A stretch of 5,141 nucleotides of DNA from Patescibacteria group bacterium UBA6899 (lineage in GTDB: Bacteria > Patescibacteriota > Minisyncoccia > Phycocordibacterales > UBA6899), in assembly GCA_002451235.1 (NCBI GenBank), contig DKBN01000008.1, forward strand, positions 1 to 5,141. Reading direction: 5' to 3'. The position numbers were made by a program, and so were the translations under genes. Positions 5,103 to 5,141 of the stretch are shown here, piece after piece (positions within the stretch are counted from its first letter, which is position 1; the number at the start of each line of letters is the position of its first letter). Under the pieces are notes generated by a model. It searched no databases. It was not told the DNA's origin and was given only the letters and a program-made list of their open reading frames with translations.

Positions 5103-5111
5103 AGTATAGCA
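5103..5111 (-). promoter_or_regulatory. Extended -10 promoter of the receiver/EVE operon
   Basis: On the minus strand TGCTATACT (5111-5103) is an extended -10 with TATACT matching 5 of 6. A possible -35, TTGCCC (5133-5128), stands at a wide 19-base spacing and may not matter. Six bases separate the -10 from the ATG at 5096, so the transcript should begin at or next to the start codon. Confidence 0.6.
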
Positions 5112-5141
5112 TATCGGAATGCAGTTGGGGCAAGGACCTTT

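Noticed and set aside
1..5141. CRISPR arrays, tRNA genes, direct repeats or complete insertion sequences
   Set aside because: I saw no regularly spaced repeats, no cloverleaf with a GGTTCGAATCC-like T arm, and no transposase or terminal inverted repeats within the window.

Overview
The window looks like a piece of a Candidate Phyla Radiation (Patescibacteria) genome, most likely of the Parcubacteria group. This is an inference from three things. The proteins are of types common there: a membrane-anchored DsbA-fold protein, a CcdA/DsbD-like membrane protein and small stand-alone receivers. Start codons lack Shine-Dalgarno sequences, and some starts look leaderless. The layout is compact, with short hairpin terminators between convergent genes. 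TGA is the stop codon of five genes, so the genetic code is the standard bacterial one and not the TGA-as-glycine code of Gracilibacteria/SR1.

Layout from left to right. At 1-50 (minus) is the first 16 codons of a gene with a zinc-ribbon-like CPHC motif, cut by the window edge. It has its own promoter at 173-201 and a leader of about 115 nt with an 11-bp hairpin. At 265-1149 (minus) is a membrane-anchored DsbA-like thioredoxin-fold protein whose two halves are in swapped order, followed by a terminator. At 1234-1851 (plus) is engB (ysxC/yihA), the ribosome-assembly GTPase, probably translated from a leaderless mRNA. Convergent with it, about 2136 to 1850 (minus), is a region with no plausible protein. 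It has a promoter, a 13-bp closing stem, many internal hairpins and a terminator, and I read it as an unassigned structured RNA gene. At 2335-3669 (plus) is a CcdA/DsbD-like polytopic membrane protein with only one of the two expected redox cysteines and an added coiled-coil region. At 3840-5096 (minus) is a compact three-gene operon: two paralogous stand-alone receivers followed by an EVE-domain protein.

Functionally, the DsbA-like protein and the CcdA-like protein suggest extracytoplasmic thiol chemistry, although they lie on opposite strands with engB and the RNA between them. EngB is housekeeping. The receiver/EVE operon has no kinase or output domain in view. The observations most worth following are the circular permutation of the DsbA-like protein, the unassigned structured RNA, and the Cys-to-Asn change in the CcdA-like protein.
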